Shown: positions 18,667-28,502 of the stretch, in pieces
Position numbering within the stretch: position 1 is the stretch's first letter
How the letters are laid out: every line of letters begins with the position of its first letter
NCBI GenBank assembly: GCA_041398025.1
Contig: JAWKVM010000017.1
Location: 62,001 to 126,000, forward strand
Direction: 5' to 3'
DNA length: 64,000 nucleotides
Source: JANQPX01 sp041398025
GTDB lineage: Bacteria; Pseudomonadota; Alphaproteobacteria; Geminicoccales; Geminicoccaceae
Made by a program: the position numbers and the translations under genes
Notes under the pieces: model-generated
The model's input: the letters and a program-made list of their open reading frames with translations, nothing else
Told to the model about the DNA's origin: nothing
Database searches by the model: none

Positions 18667-19478
18667 GCCTCAGCAGCCTCCTGGTCGCGACGCAAAACTT
18701 CACCGGCGAGATGTACATAGGCTTGAGATCCGGGGCAACGAAAATCGTAAAGCAGCACCGGCAGGCCGTGGGAGGGGGCTTCGGATACGCGGACATTGCG
18801 CGGTACGATCGTGTCGAACACTCTCTGACCGAGGAAGCTGCGCACATCGGTCGCGACCTGCTGCGCCAGATTGTTGCGCTTGTCGAACATGGTGAGCAGC
18901 ACGCCCTGGACCTCGAGGTCAGGGTTGAGACTGCGGCGGACCCGCTCGACCGAACGCAGCAGCAGGCTGAGGCCTTCGAGAGCGAAGAACTCGCATTGCA
19001 GGGGGACGAGCACGGAATGCGAGGCCACGAGGGCGTTGACCGTGAGCAGACCGAGCGATGGCGGGCAGTCGATCAGCACGTAGTCGTAGTCGCGGTCCAG
19101 GCCGCCAAGCGTGTCCTTGAGTGCAAACTCCCGGCGCTGCCGTCCGACGAGCTCGACCTCGGCAGCGGACAGGTCGACCACCGACGGCACCAGGTCGAAA
19201 CCGGGGATCTGGGTGCTCGTGACCGCATCGGCGAGCGCAGCGTCACCGAGGATCACATCATAGGTCGAGACATTTCGATCCGACGGCTGCACGCCGAGGC
19301 CGGTGCTGGCATTGCCCTGGGGATCGAGATCGATCAGGAGAATGCTCTTCTTGCAGGCGGCGAGTGCGGTGCCGAGATTGATCGCGGTGGTGGTCTTGCC
19401 GACGCCGCCCTTCTGGTTGGCGATGGCGACCACGCGGCCGATCGACGACGGTCGTTTAGTCACGATGAAGGGGCGCAC
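18663..19478 (-). CDS. parA: Chromosome partitioning ATPase ParA
   Basis: This is a 271-residue deviant-Walker ATPase that moves ParB-parS complexes. The deviant Walker A is NQKGGVGKTTTAINLG, Walker A' is LLIDLDPQGNASTGLG and the B region is VLIDCPPSLGLLTVNAL. The first codons overlap the 3' end of rsmG by 23 bases. The order mnmG-rsmG-parA-parB is the common bacterial arrangement near the origin. Confidence 0.96.
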   Translation of the reverse strand: MRPFIVTKRPSSIGRVVAIANQKGGVGKTTTAINLGTALAACKKSILLIDLDPQGNASTGLGVQPSDRNVSTYDVILGDAALADAVTSTQIPGFDLVPSVVDLSAAEVELVGRQRREFALKDTLGGLDRDYDYVLIDCPPSLGLLTVNALVASHSVLVPLQCEFFALEGLSLLLRSVERVRRSLNPDLEVQGVLLTMFDKRNNLAQQVATDVRSFLGQRVFDTIVPRNVRVSEAPSHGLPVLLYDFRCPGSQAYVHLAGEVLRRDQEAAEA

Positions 19479-20088
19479 GTTCGATGTCCCAAAGTTTGAG
19501 GATCGAGGCTGACGGCTCGGACAAGCTTGGAAAGGAATGGCTCTGCATCCTCCAGCATTTGCGAGCTTCGGTCAATTCATCCGGCAGAGTCTGACCCTTG
19601 AGAAAGAGACAATGCCCCCCCGGCTGCAGCAGGGGTGCGGCAAGATCGAGCAGTCGGGGCAATGGCGCCAGCGCACGCGCTGTGACGACGGTCGCGCATA
19701 AGGGGGGCAGGGTTTCGATGCGCTGTACGTGAATCTTGATGTCGATGTCGAGGATGCGAGCGACCTCTTTCAGAAACTGTGCTTTGCGCTGATCACTTTC
19801 AACCAGATGGATCTTGCCCTGTCCCATGATCGCCAGAACCATCCCGGGAAGGCCTGCACCACTGCCGAGGTCATAGAGCGCGACAAGGTCGTCCGGCAGA
19901 TGAGGAAGCAGCTGTGCGCTGTCCAGGATGTGGCGGCGCCAAGCATCGGCCAAGGTGGCAGGCCCCACCAAATTGATCGCGGGCTGCCAGCGTTTGATGA
20001 GGTCCAGATAAGCCGTCAGACGCTCCAGTGTTTCACGTGAAACATTGGCGAGATCTGCAAATTCACTCTGAGAGATGGACTGGATCAA
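19456..20088 (-). CDS. rsmG: 16S rRNA (guanine527-N7)-methyltransferase RsmG
   Basis: The 210-residue SAM-dependent methyltransferase modifies G527 of 16S rRNA. The domain shows HILDSAQLLPHLP, the SAM loop DLGSGAGLPGMVLAI, and TARALAPLPRLLDLA. It overlaps mnmG by 4 bases upstream and parA downstream. A parS site lies within its own 5' coding part, encoding NVSRET, so this sequence is under double selection. Confidence 0.95.
   Translation of the reverse strand: MIQSISQSEFADLANVSRETLERLTAYLDLIKRWQPAINLVGPATLADAWRRHILDSAQLLPHLPDDLVALYDLGSGAGLPGMVLAIMGQGKIHLVESDQRKAQFLKEVARILDIDIKIHVQRIETLPPLCATVVTARALAPLPRLLDLAAPLLQPGGHCLFLKGQTLPDELTEARKCWRMQSHSFPSLSEPSASILKLWDIERAPLHRD
20029..20044. other. parS site 1 (inside rsmG)
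   Basis: The 16-base palindrome TGTTTCACGTGAAACA is an exact match to the canonical ParB binding site. It lies in the rsmG coding sequence near its start, about 1.4 kb upstream of the parB start. Confidence 0.95.
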
Positions 20089-21941
20089 GGATCTGCGGTC
20101 CGCTTGGCGTAGCGATACAGAAGCGCGAGGGCGGCCGGTGTCATGCCCGGGAGGCGAGCGGCCGCCCCAAGGGTCGCAGGGCGGCTCTCCGACAGGCGGC
20201 TTCGCACCTCGCTGCTGAGACCGGAGATCGCTTCAAATTCGAGCCCAGACGGCAGATCAAGGCACTCCTCGTCGCGAAAGGCTCTGATATCGGCCAGCTG
20301 GCGTTGGAGGTGACCGGCATATCGCGCGTCGATCTCGATGTGATGTCGCACATCCCTGCGCAGCCCTCCAAGGTCCGGCCAGATCCTGATAAGATCGGAG
20401 AACTCGATGGATGGAAGCTGCAAAAGCTCGCGCGCCGTGCGAATGACGCCATCCTGCCTCACCCGCAGGCCATGACGCGCCGCCTCGCTCGGGCTCATGC
20501 GACGTCGATCCAGCATCTCCTCAGCAGCAGCGATCGCGTCCTTTCTGGCCGCCATGCGCGACGATCGCTCGCCGGCAACCAGGCCCGAAGCCTCCCCCTT
20601 CTCCGTGAGACGAAGATCGGCATTGTCAGCCCGCATCGTCAGTCGATATTCAGCGCGCGACGTGAACATACGATAGGGCTCGCTCACGCCCTGGTGAATG
20701 AGATCATCGATCAGGACACCGATATATCCGTCAGCTCGATCGATGGTGAATGCCCGGCCGCCGGCCACTCTGAGCGCTGCATTGGCGCCTGCAACGACGC
20801 CCTGTGCTGCCGCCTCCTCATAACCCGTCGTGCCATTGATCTGACCTGCGAGGAAGAGCCGCCTGAGGCGTCGCGTCTCGAGGCTTGGCAGCAGTTCCCG
20901 CGGATCGATGTGATCGTACTCGATTGCATAGCCAGGCTGGAGAATTCGTGCCCGCTCCATTCCTGCGACTGCGTGCACGATCTCCCGCTGCAGATCCGCT
21001 GGCAGCGACGTCGACAGTCCATTGGGATAGACTGTATCGTCATCCAGTCCCTCCGGCTCCAGGAAGATCTGATGCCGGGGCCGATCAGAGAAGCGCACCA
21101 CCTTGTCCTCGATCGACGGGCAGTATCTGACGCCTATGCCTCTGATCTGTCCGGAAAACATCGGTGACTCACCAAGCCGGCGCCGAATCAGATCGTGGAC
21201 CTTTTCGTTGGTGTGGGTGATTGCGCAAGCGATCTGTGGCGTCTTGATCCGCTCGGTCAGGACGGAAAAGGGCTCCGGCGGATCGTCACCCGGCTGCATC
21301 GTGAGGCCAGCATAGTCGATGCTTCGGCCATCCAGTCGCGGCGGCGTGCCGGTTTTCAGTCTCCGAAGTCTGAAGCCCGCCCTTTCGAGGCTTTGTGCAA
21401 GGCCGATCGCCGGCAGATCTCCCCGCCTACCTGCTGGCCAGCGCTGATCGCCCAGATGGATTTCGCCGCGCAGAAAAGTCCCGGTCGTCAGCACCACGGC
21501 GCCGCAAGGGAAGTCTCGGCCGTCCTTCGTCTTCACCCCGGCTGCACGCCCTGCGGAATCGATGATCAGGTCCTCGACTTCCGCCTCCTCGATCTCCAGG
21601 TTGGCCTGTTCCGCCAGCAACGCTTGGATGGCCTGGCGGTAAAGCTGCCGGTCGGCCTGAGCGCGGGGGCCTCTGACGGCTGGTCCCTTGCTTCGATTCA
21701 GGAGGCGAAACTGGATGCCGGCTGCATCAATGGCACGGGCCATCAGACCGTCCAGAGCATCGATCTCGCGGACGAGGTGCCCGCGGCCCAGACCGCCGAT
21801 CGCCGGGTTGCAGGACATGATCCCGATGGTGTCGCGTTTGTGCGTAATGAGGCGCGTCCGGGCGCCCACACGGGCGCTGGCGGCCGCGGCTTCGACGCCG
21901 GCATGGCCGCCGCCGATGATGATGACGTCGTCTCGAATCAT
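20085..21941 (-). CDS. mnmG: tRNA uridine-5-carboxymethylaminomethyl modification enzyme MnmG
   Basis: The 618-residue FAD protein works with MnmE to modify wobble uridine 34. The N-terminal dinucleotide fold IIIGGGHAGVEAA, the MSCNPAIGG block, the TGTFLRGEIHLGD block and the C-terminal ARYAGHLQRQ region are typical. The start at 21941 was chosen because AAAGG lies just upstream and the family starts at the FAD motif; the longer frame to 22064 is rejected. The usual partner mnmE is not adjacent: the NAD-GDH gene takes that place. Confidence 0.95.
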   Translation of the reverse strand: MIRDDVIIIGGGHAGVEAAAASARVGARTRLITHKRDTIGIMSCNPAIGGLGRGHLVREIDALDGLMARAIDAAGIQFRLLNRSKGPAVRGPRAQADRQLYRQAIQALLAEQANLEIEEAEVEDLIIDSAGRAAGVKTKDGRDFPCGAVVLTTGTFLRGEIHLGDQRWPAGRRGDLPAIGLAQSLERAGFRLRRLKTGTPPRLDGRSIDYAGLTMQPGDDPPEPFSVLTERIKTPQIACAITHTNEKVHDLIRRRLGESPMFSGQIRGIGVRYCPSIEDKVVRFSDRPRHQIFLEPEGLDDDTVYPNGLSTSLPADLQREIVHAVAGMERARILQPGYAIEYDHIDPRELLPSLETRRLRRLFLAGQINGTTGYEEAAAQGVVAGANAALRVAGGRAFTIDRADGYIGVLIDDLIHQGVSEPYRMFTSRAEYRLTMRADNADLRLTEKGEASGLVAGERSSRMAARKDAIAAAEEMLDRRRMSPSEAARHGLRVRQDGVIRTARELLQLPSIEFSDLIRIWPDLGGLRRDVRHHIEIDARYAGHLQRQLADIRAFRDEECLDLPSGLEFEAISGLSSEVRSRLSESRPATLGAAARLPGMTPAALALLYRYAKRTADP

Positions 21942-22078
21942 GTCGCCTTTTTGTCGGTTCGAGCGAGCGCCGTCAATCCAGGAGACCACTGCAGCCTTTC
22001 TTCCGTGCGTATGAGGGCGTGCAGGGTCATCGCTGGACGGCGACAGCAATCCCCGCAGACGCAAATGACCGGCCGAAT

Positions 22079-22094
22079 TGTTTCACGTGAAACA
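22079..22094. other. parS site 2 (between NAD-GDH and mnmG)
   Basis: This is a second exact copy of TGTTTCACGTGAAACA, intergenic, 2050 bases from site 1 and just upstream of mnmG. Two sites this close to parAB mark the partition centre. Confidence 0.96.
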
Positions 22095-22130
22095 TTCCGG
22101 ACTGATGACAGGGATCGAACGCCCCCGTGA

Positions 22131-25100
22131 TCACGCAGCCTTGGGGACCACAGCGTTCAAACGCCCCAATGCGCGCACCGCCACAAGAAAGACGGCGAGA
22201 TCCAGGTTTGCCCGGCCTTCCATCTCGGCCAGTAGACGCTGCCAGCGTCCATAGCCCGTGACTTCGGCGGCGAGCCATTCGAGCATCTTTCGCTGGATGT
22301 CGGCCGGCGTGAGCTCCTCGTTCGGCGAGCGAAACCGCGATGTCAGGGCCTGTGTCGCCAAGCGTCTGTGCTCCTCGACGATATCGTCGTGCAATTCGGC
22401 GATCGCCAGCCGGTCCCAATGATTGTCGATCGCGACCCGCTGCAGCAGCTTCAAGACCCGGCCCAGCTGCAGCGCCGAGTCCAAGGCAAAATACACCTTG
22501 GCGGCATCGACGATCGCGACACCGGTTTCCCTTGCCACCGCCACCGTTTCAGCGGCTGCGCAGCAGTAGGGAAGGCGGGCAAAGGCGGCCGCTGCCTTGT
22601 CGACCATGCCCTGAGACCGGTATTCCGCCTGAGCCTGCTCCAGACGACCGCGCTCCTCCTCGCCAAGAACCTGATCGAGGGTTTCGAGTAGTTCGGTGAT
22701 CCCGTGCTGGAAGCGCTCGATGCTGCCCCGGGTATCGATGGGGTGCTGCAGGTTCGACAGGAACCAGTGGGTGCCCTCGGTGAGCGATCGCCGGGTCTCG
22801 TCAAGGAGCGCGATCTGCCGCTCGGCTCCGATCAGCCCGGCAAGCTGTTCAAGCTGGCCGATCAGCGGCACCAGGCTGAACGCGTCCCTTGCGACGATAT
22901 AGGCGCGTGCGATCGTCGCCGGCGTGGCGCCGGTCTGGTCGACGAGGTCCCCGACGAACTCGCCGAGGCCGCGGTTGACGATGCTGTTCGCCACCAGCGT
23001 CGCCACGATCTCGCGACGCAGCCGATGGTCGGCAATCTGCGGTTCGTAGGATTTGCGCAGCGGTCTCGGAAAATATTTCACCAGATCCTGATGGAGATAA
23101 GGATCGTCCGGCAGATCGGAACCCAGAAGGTCCTCGTAGAGCGTCATCTTGGCATAGGCGAGAATGACCGCGATCTCCGGGCGATAAAGCCCTTGTCCGG
23201 CCTGGCGCCGCTGGGTCAGAACCTCGTCATCGGGGAGGAGCTCCAATTCACGATTGAGCCTGCCACCGGCTTCCAGACGACGCATGAACGCCGCCTGGGT
23301 GTCGAGCAGCTCGCCAGGATGGGCCTGGGCCTGGGAGATCGCCTGGACCTGCAGAATGTTGTTGCGCAGTACCAGTTCCGCCACCTCGTCGGTCATGCGG
23401 GACAGGAGCTGATCGCGCTGCTTGCCGGTCATATCGCCCGCATCGACCACGGCGCCCAGCAGAATCTTGATGTTGACCTCGTGATCCGAGCAATCGACGC
23501 CGGCGGAATTGTCGATGAAGTCGGTATTGATGCGCCCGCCCTTCTGGGCGAATTCGATGCGGCCGCGCTGTGTCAGGCCGAGATTGCCGCCCTCGCCGAC
23601 GATCTGGCAGCGCAGCTCCCTGCCATTGACGCGCACCGGATCGTTGGTGCGGTCGAAAGCATCGGCATGACGCTCGGTCGACGCCTTCACATAGGTGCCG
23701 ATACCGCCGTTCCAGAAGAGCTCGACCGGTGCCAGCAGAATGGCACGGATGAGATCATGGGGCGTCAGGCTGTCGGCTTCGACCGCCAGCGCTGCCCTGA
23801 TCTCCGGAGTCAGCTTGATCGATTTGAGCGTCCGTGGGAAGACGCCGCCGCCCGCGCTGATCCTGCCGCGATCGTAGTCATCCCAGCTCGAGCGCGGGAG
23901 CTCGAACAGACGCTTTCGTTCAGCGAAGCCCGCCTCGACGTCCGGCTTCGGGTCAATGAAGATGTGCCGGTGGTCGAAAGCGGCGATCAGGGCCGTCTTT
24001 TCCGACAGCAGCATGCCATTGCCGAAGACGTCGCCGGACATGTCGCCGACGCCGACCGCGGTGAAGACCTCGGTCTGACAGTCCTTGCCCATCTCCAGGA
24101 AATGGCGCTTGACCGACTCCCAGGCACCGCGCGCGGTGATGCCCATGCCTTTATGGTCGTAGCCGGCCGAGCCGCCGGAGGCGAAGGCGTCGCCGAGCCA
24201 ATGGCCGTAGGCAAGGCTGACCTGGTTGGCGATATCGGAGAAGGTCGCCGTCCCTTTGTCGGCGGCGACCACGAGGTAGGGATCGTCCTCGTCATGACGA
24301 ACGACGTCCGGCGGCGGCGTGATGCCGTCGGACGTGCGGTTGTCGGTGAGATCGAGCATGCCGGAGATTAGGATCTTGTAGCAGGCGATCACCTCTTCCT
24401 GCAGCGCAGCACGGTCTCCGTCCCGTGGCGGACGCTTGACCACGAAGCCGCCCTTGGCCCCAACCGGCACGATGACGCCGTTCTTGACCATCTGTGCCTT
24501 CATCAAGCCCAGCACCTCGGTGCGGAAATCCTCCCTCCGATCCGACCAGCGGATGCCGCCGCGGGCGACTTTGCCGCCGCGCAGGTGGACACCCTCCGCG
24601 CGCGGTGAATAGACGAAGATCTCGTAGGCCGGACGCGGCAGCGGCATCTCCGGCACCTCGGCCGGATCGATTTTCAAGGACAGATAGGGCTTGTAGGCGC
24701 CATCCGCCGCGCGCTGATAGTGATTGGTGCGCAACGTCGCCAGGATGAGGCGCATGTAGCGGCGAAGAATGCGATCCTCGTCGAGATTGGCGACCGCCTC
24801 CAGGCCTTCCCTGATCCTGGTTTCGAGCGTCGCGACCCTGCTGTCCCTGTCCTTGCCGGCCGCGGGGTCGAAGCGCGCATCGAACAGTTCGGCCAGGAGG
24901 CGCGCCAGCTCGGGATTGCGCGAGAGCGTCTGCTCCATATAGGCCTGGCTGAAAGGAATGCCGATCTGCAGCAGATATTTGCAATAGGCACGCAGCACCA
25001 GAATCTGCCGGCTGGTCAGGCCGGCAAATAACACCATTTGGTTGAAACCATCATTCTCGACTTCCCCCTTCCATATATATTCGAAGGTCTCCTGGAAGGT

Positions 25101-26993
25101 CTTGCCGACGCGCTCGAGCTTGACGTCGACCGTCTCGGTCGGGCGCATGCCGAAATCGTGCATCCAGAAGATCGAGCCGTCCTTGGCGACGAGCTCGTAG
25201 GGTTGCTCGTCGATCACCCGCAGCCCCATGTTTTCCAGGATCGGCAATGCGTCGGACAGGGGAATGCCGCCGCCCTTGCGCGCGATCTTGAAGCGCAGCA
25301 GGCCGTTTTCGAGCGGGCGGAACAGGGAGAGTGCCAGCTCGTCCGGGTGGGCGGCCAGAACGTTCAGACGATCGACATCGGGCACGGCGGCGCGCGACGG
25401 CACCTGCTCCTGATAGGAGATCGGAAAGGCCGAGCCGAAGGCGCCGAACAGGCGGTTGCCCTCCTCCTCGCCATGGACGTCGATCAGGGCGGCGCGCAGG
25501 CCGTCCGACCAGGAACGGGCGGCGGCGATCAGCTGGGCTTCGATCGCCGCCAGTTCGACATCCTTGGTCAGGCCTTCGAAGGTGCGCACGATGAAGTGGA
25601 TGCGCGCGAGCGTCGATTCCGACACCTGAACCTGATATTCGGTCTCGCGGCCGCCCAGGGCCTCTTCCAGAATGTCCTGAAAGCGTCGGCGCAGCTCGGT
25701 GTTGTAGCGCTCGCGCGGCACGTAGACGAGGCAGGAGACGAAACGCGCGAAGGCGTCCTTCCTGGCGAACAGCCGGATGCGCTGGCGTTCCTGCAGGTGC
25801 AGCGTCTCCATCACCGTGTCGAACAGCTCCTCCTCGTCGCTCTGCAGGAGCTCGTCGCGCGGATAGGTCTCGAGAATGTTGATGAACGCCTTGCCGGCAT
25901 GGCTGCTCGTCACCAGGTCGGCGCGCTCGATCAGGCGGCGCACCTTGTGGCGCAGCAGGGGGATGTCCCGCGGGTTGCGGTTATAGGCGGCCGAGGTGAA
26001 CAGGCCGAGAAAGCGGTGCTCGCCGATCACCTTGCCCTTCTTGTCGAAGCGCTTGACGCCGATATAGTCGAGATAGACGGGACGATGCACCGTCGAGCGG
26101 CTGTTCGCCTTGGTGATCATCAGCGGCGCCGGCAGCCGCGCCTGGCGTTTGACGTCGTCCGGCAGCACGGCGAAGCTCTCGGAGATCTTGCCGTCCTCGC
26201 GGTGCCTGAGGATGCCGAGCGCCGAGCCGGGCACGCGGTGCAGCTGATCCTTGCCCCTGACCGTCGCAAGCTCGTAGCAGCGATAGCCGATGAAGGTGAA
26301 ATGGTTGGCGGCGATCCACTCGAGAAAGGCGCGCACCTCGGCGAGCTCGTCCTCGGGCACGACCTTGGCGGCGCGGCCGAGGTCATCGAGCGCATCGTCG
26401 ATCTTGCCGAGCATCGAACGCCAGTCGTCGACGGCGGCGCGCACGTCGGCCAGAGCGTGCAGCAGCGTGTCCCGGATCTCCTCGAGCCGGGCGGGATCGC
26501 TCTGGCGATCGACCTCGATATGCATGAAGGACTCGGCGACGCCGCCGCCATTGCCGTCCGGCGCTCCGATGGCGGTGATGCCGTGCCCCTCGCCGCGCAC
26601 CACGGGCAGCACGGGATGGATGATCAAATGGATGATCAGACCGAGGCGATTGATCGCCATGGTGATCGAATCCACCAGAAACGGCATGTCGTCGATGACG
26701 ATCTCGATCGTGGTGTGGGTCGACTGCCAGCCATGCTGCTCGATCTGCGGGTTGTACACGCGGACCTTGGCCTCCCCGGGCTCACGCTGCTCGGCGAAGC
26801 GCAGATGGGCAAGGGCGGCGCCATAGAGATCGAGGGCATCGCGGTCGACCACGTCGACCGGGGCCACCGAGCGATAGTAATGGCGCAGAAACGCCTCCCC
26901 GAGGCATGCCTGGTTCTTGTCCAGCTTGTCATGCAGGCGGGCGACGGCGCCCGACAGCAGGTCTTCCTTCTGGTCATGCAACCGAGTTGCCAT
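22131..26993 (-). CDS. NAD-specific glutamate dehydrogenase, large (180-kDa class)
   Basis: The protein has about 1620 residues and converts glutamate to 2-oxoglutarate with NAD. It has the long N-terminal regulatory part with ACT-like segments (ADVRAAVDDW region, then VYNPQIEQHGW), the catalytic core with GGKVARGGIRWSDRREDFRTE, a nearby GAKGGFVVKRPP block and the Rossmann part VGVGDMSGDVFGNGML, and the long helical C-terminal domain. The start at 26993 has AAGGG upstream; a start 18 bases earlier is also in frame. It is the largest gene in the window and appears single-cistron. Confidence 0.95.
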   Translation of the reverse strand: MATRLHDQKEDLLSGAVARLHDKLDKNQACLGEAFLRHYYRSVAPVDVVDRDALDLYGAALAHLRFAEQREPGEAKVRVYNPQIEQHGWQSTHTTIEIVIDDMPFLVDSITMAINRLGLIIHLIIHPVLPVVRGEGHGITAIGAPDGNGGGVAESFMHIEVDRQSDPARLEEIRDTLLHALADVRAAVDDWRSMLGKIDDALDDLGRAAKVVPEDELAEVRAFLEWIAANHFTFIGYRCYELATVRGKDQLHRVPGSALGILRHREDGKISESFAVLPDDVKRQARLPAPLMITKANSRSTVHRPVYLDYIGVKRFDKKGKVIGEHRFLGLFTSAAYNRNPRDIPLLRHKVRRLIERADLVTSSHAGKAFINILETYPRDELLQSDEEELFDTVMETLHLQERQRIRLFARKDAFARFVSCLVYVPRERYNTELRRRFQDILEEALGGRETEYQVQVSESTLARIHFIVRTFEGLTKDVELAAIEAQLIAAARSWSDGLRAALIDVHGEEEGNRLFGAFGSAFPISYQEQVPSRAAVPDVDRLNVLAAHPDELALSLFRPLENGLLRFKIARKGGGIPLSDALPILENMGLRVIDEQPYELVAKDGSIFWMHDFGMRPTETVDVKLERVGKTFQETFEYIWKGEVENDGFNQMVLFAGLTSRQILVLRAYCKYLLQIGIPFSQAYMEQTLSRNPELARLLAELFDARFDPAAGKDRDSRVATLETRIREGLEAVANLDEDRILRRYMRLILATLRTNHYQRAADGAYKPYLSLKIDPAEVPEMPLPRPAYEIFVYSPRAEGVHLRGGKVARGGIRWSDRREDFRTEVLGLMKAQMVKNGVIVPVGAKGGFVVKRPPRDGDRAALQEEVIACYKILISGMLDLTDNRTSDGITPPPDVVRHDEDDPYLVVAADKGTATFSDIANQVSLAYGHWLGDAFASGGSAGYDHKGMGITARGAWESVKRHFLEMGKDCQTEVFTAVGVGDMSGDVFGNGMLLSEKTALIAAFDHRHIFIDPKPDVEAGFAERKRLFELPRSSWDDYDRGRISAGGGVFPRTLKSIKLTPEIRAALAVEADSLTPHDLIRAILLAPVELFWNGGIGTYVKASTERHADAFDRTNDPVRVNGRELRCQIVGEGGNLGLTQRGRIEFAQKGGRINTDFIDNSAGVDCSDHEVNIKILLGAVVDAGDMTGKQRDQLLSRMTDEVAELVLRNNILQVQAISQAQAHPGELLDTQAAFMRRLEAGGRLNRELELLPDDEVLTQRRQAGQGLYRPEIAVILAYAKMTLYEDLLGSDLPDDPYLHQDLVKYFPRPLRKSYEPQIADHRLRREIVATLVANSIVNRGLGEFVGDLVDQTGATPATIARAYIVARDAFSLVPLIGQLEQLAGLIGAERQIALLDETRRSLTEGTHWFLSNLQHPIDTRGSIERFQHGITELLETLDQVLGEEERGRLEQAQAEYRSQGMVDKAAAAFARLPYCCAAAETVAVARETGVAIVDAAKVYFALDSALQLGRVLKLLQRVAIDNHWDRLAIAELHDDIVEEHRRLATQALTSRFRSPNEELTPADIQRKMLEWLAAEVTGYGRWQRLLAEMEGRANLDLAVFLVAVRALGRLNAVVPKAA

Positions 26994-27149
26994 GAGTAAG
27001 CCCTTCATCATCTCATCCCGGCGCTGTTATCCGCATCTGCCGGGACCGCTATACAGCTTATCCCTTAATTCTTGGTTAACGCCTAGCCAACCATAATTCT
27101 CCGCCCCCGAGCCGAAGCTCCCGACCACCGGAAGATGCGCGGGGCGGGC

Positions 27150-27623
27150 TCAGCCGAGATCCATCTTGAAACCCACATGGCTGGGCGCGAAACCGAGGCG
27201 CTGATAGAAGCGCAGCGCGTCCGGGCGCTGCCTGTTGCTGGTGAGCTGCACCAGATGGCAGCCCCGGGCGCGGGCGACGGCCAGCGCATGGTCGATCATC
27301 GCCGCACCGACCCTGCGGCCGCGATACGCCTGGTCGACGCGCACCCCCTCGATCTGCAGGCGCGTGCCGCCCCTGAAGGCCAGATGCGGGATCGCGGTGA
27401 GCTGCATGCAGCCGATCACGGCGCCGTCGAGGTCGGCGACGATCAGATGATTGTTCGGGTCCTGCCCGATCGCCTCGAAGGCGCTGATATAGGCGGGATC
27501 GACGTCATCGCCCACGGCTTCGCGGCTGCGCCCGAGAGCATCGTCGGCGAGCAGGCGCACCATGGCGGGCACATCGTCGCGCCCGGCCTCGCGGAAGATC
27601 AGACCGGGCGGCAGGCCGCTCAC
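27150..27623 (-). CDS. GNAT family N-acetyltransferase
   Basis: The 157-residue product has a GNAT fold: IFREAGRDDVPAMVRLLADD at the N-terminus, the beta4 strand LQIEGVRVDQAYRGRRVGAAMI carrying the acetyl-CoA loop (R-G-R-R-V-G), and the C-terminal NRQRPDALRFYQRLGFAPSH. It should acetylate an amine of unknown identity. Two GTG codons in tandem (27626, 27623) could start it; GGGGAGG upstream is better spaced for 27623. Confidence 0.88.
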   Translation of the reverse strand: MSGLPPGLIFREAGRDDVPAMVRLLADDALGRSREAVGDDVDPAYISAFEAIGQDPNNHLIVADLDGAVIGCMQLTAIPHLAFRGGTRLQIEGVRVDQAYRGRRVGAAMIDHALAVARARGCHLVQLTSNRQRPDALRFYQRLGFAPSHVGFKMDLG

Positions 27624-27824
27624 CACAAGGCCTCCCCGCCGTCCGCTTCACCAGTCTGCATCAACAAGCTGCAAACAACCGCACAATTCTGCATGTCCAA
27701 TCGTCCTCCGCCGAGTTATCAACAGCCCGACTGCAAATTGAGTGCATGATCCCATAGAAATCATCTGACATCTAAAGATAGCGGTTCACAAGTCTCTATT
27801 ATCGAGATATTTGTGGAGTTTCGT

Positions 27825-28214
27825 ATGCTGCTTAACGATTGGATAAAGCTCATGCCGCGAGGTTGGATCAAGGGGCTGTCGAGCACCGCGCTGCTGCTCG
27901 GCGCAGCATTGGCGCTGTCGGGCTGCAACACCATCAGCGGCACCATCGGCGGTGTCGGCAAGGACATCAGCATGATCGGCAACACGCTCACCGGGGTGTC
28001 CGGCAGCTGCAGCCAACCGCGCTGCGGCGGCTATGGGCGGGACTGCGGGCCGCGCGGCTGCCGGCAGGCGCGCCAGGTCGTTTCGGGCTGTCTCGAGCGC
28101 GGCTGTGGCGGCCGCGGCTATCGGACGCCGCGCCAGGAGCGCGTGTCCTACCGCGAGAGCTACGCCTATCGCGACCGCTACAGCTCGCGCCGCGATCCCT
28201 ACTGCTGCCGCTGA
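27825..28214 (+). CDS. Entericidin-like small lipoprotein with Cys/Arg-rich tail
   Basis: The 129-residue product has a lipoprotein signal with lipobox ALSGC, followed by NTISGTIGGVGKDISMIGN, which closely matches entericidin A/B antidote/toxin lipoproteins. Entericidins are only about 40-50 residues; here a further 75-residue tail rich in Cys, Gly, Arg and Tyr follows (PRCGGYGRDCGPRGC...) and ends DPYCCR. GTGGAG upstream supports the ATG at 27825. It is probably anchored to the outer membrane. The role of the tail is unknown. Confidence 0.8.
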   Translation: MLLNDWIKLMPRGWIKGLSSTALLLGAALALSGCNTISGTIGGVGKDISMIGNTLTGVSGSCSQPRCGGYGRDCGPRGCRQARQVVSGCLERGCGGRGYRTPRQERVSYRESYAYRDRYSSRRDPYCCR

Positions 28215-28447
28215 CCGCGGAGCGGCGACGCAAACCTTCAAGACCTCCAAAAGCAGACGCCCGCTGCGGTCGCGTGTCTTCCTGGCGTGACCTCGCCCGG
28301 CATGCGCTCTTCGCCCTGCCGCCGGCGACCCTGCTTTGTCGTTCTGCAAGAACGGCCGCACGGCGCTGGTCGCGGAGAGGGGTGAAAAGCGGACGGGCGC
28401 GGCCGATGCCTTGCATCCCGGCGAAAACTTGCGCATAACGCCGCGCA

Positions 28448-28463
28448 CTCGGAGCGATCCGAG
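28448..28463 (+). promoter_or_regulatory. Small hairpin in the speE leader
   Basis: CTCGGA-GCGA-TCCGAG is a perfect 6-base stem with a 4-base loop, 40 bases before the speE start. The 288-base gap between the lipoprotein gene and speE holds nothing else I can recognise. A regulatory role is only a possibility. Confidence 0.3.
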
Positions 28464-28502
28464 ATCGTCCATCACGCCGCCCCTTCCCGGAGACCCGCCG
28501 CC

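Noticed and set aside
22704..26999. Two long open frames opposite the NAD-GDH gene
   Set aside because: They mirror the GDH reading frame and have no start signals or recognisable domains.
27660..27830. Replication origin near the parAB block
   Set aside because: The stretch is AT-rich and has one near DnaA box (TTATCAACA), but no cluster of boxes and no dnaA gene.
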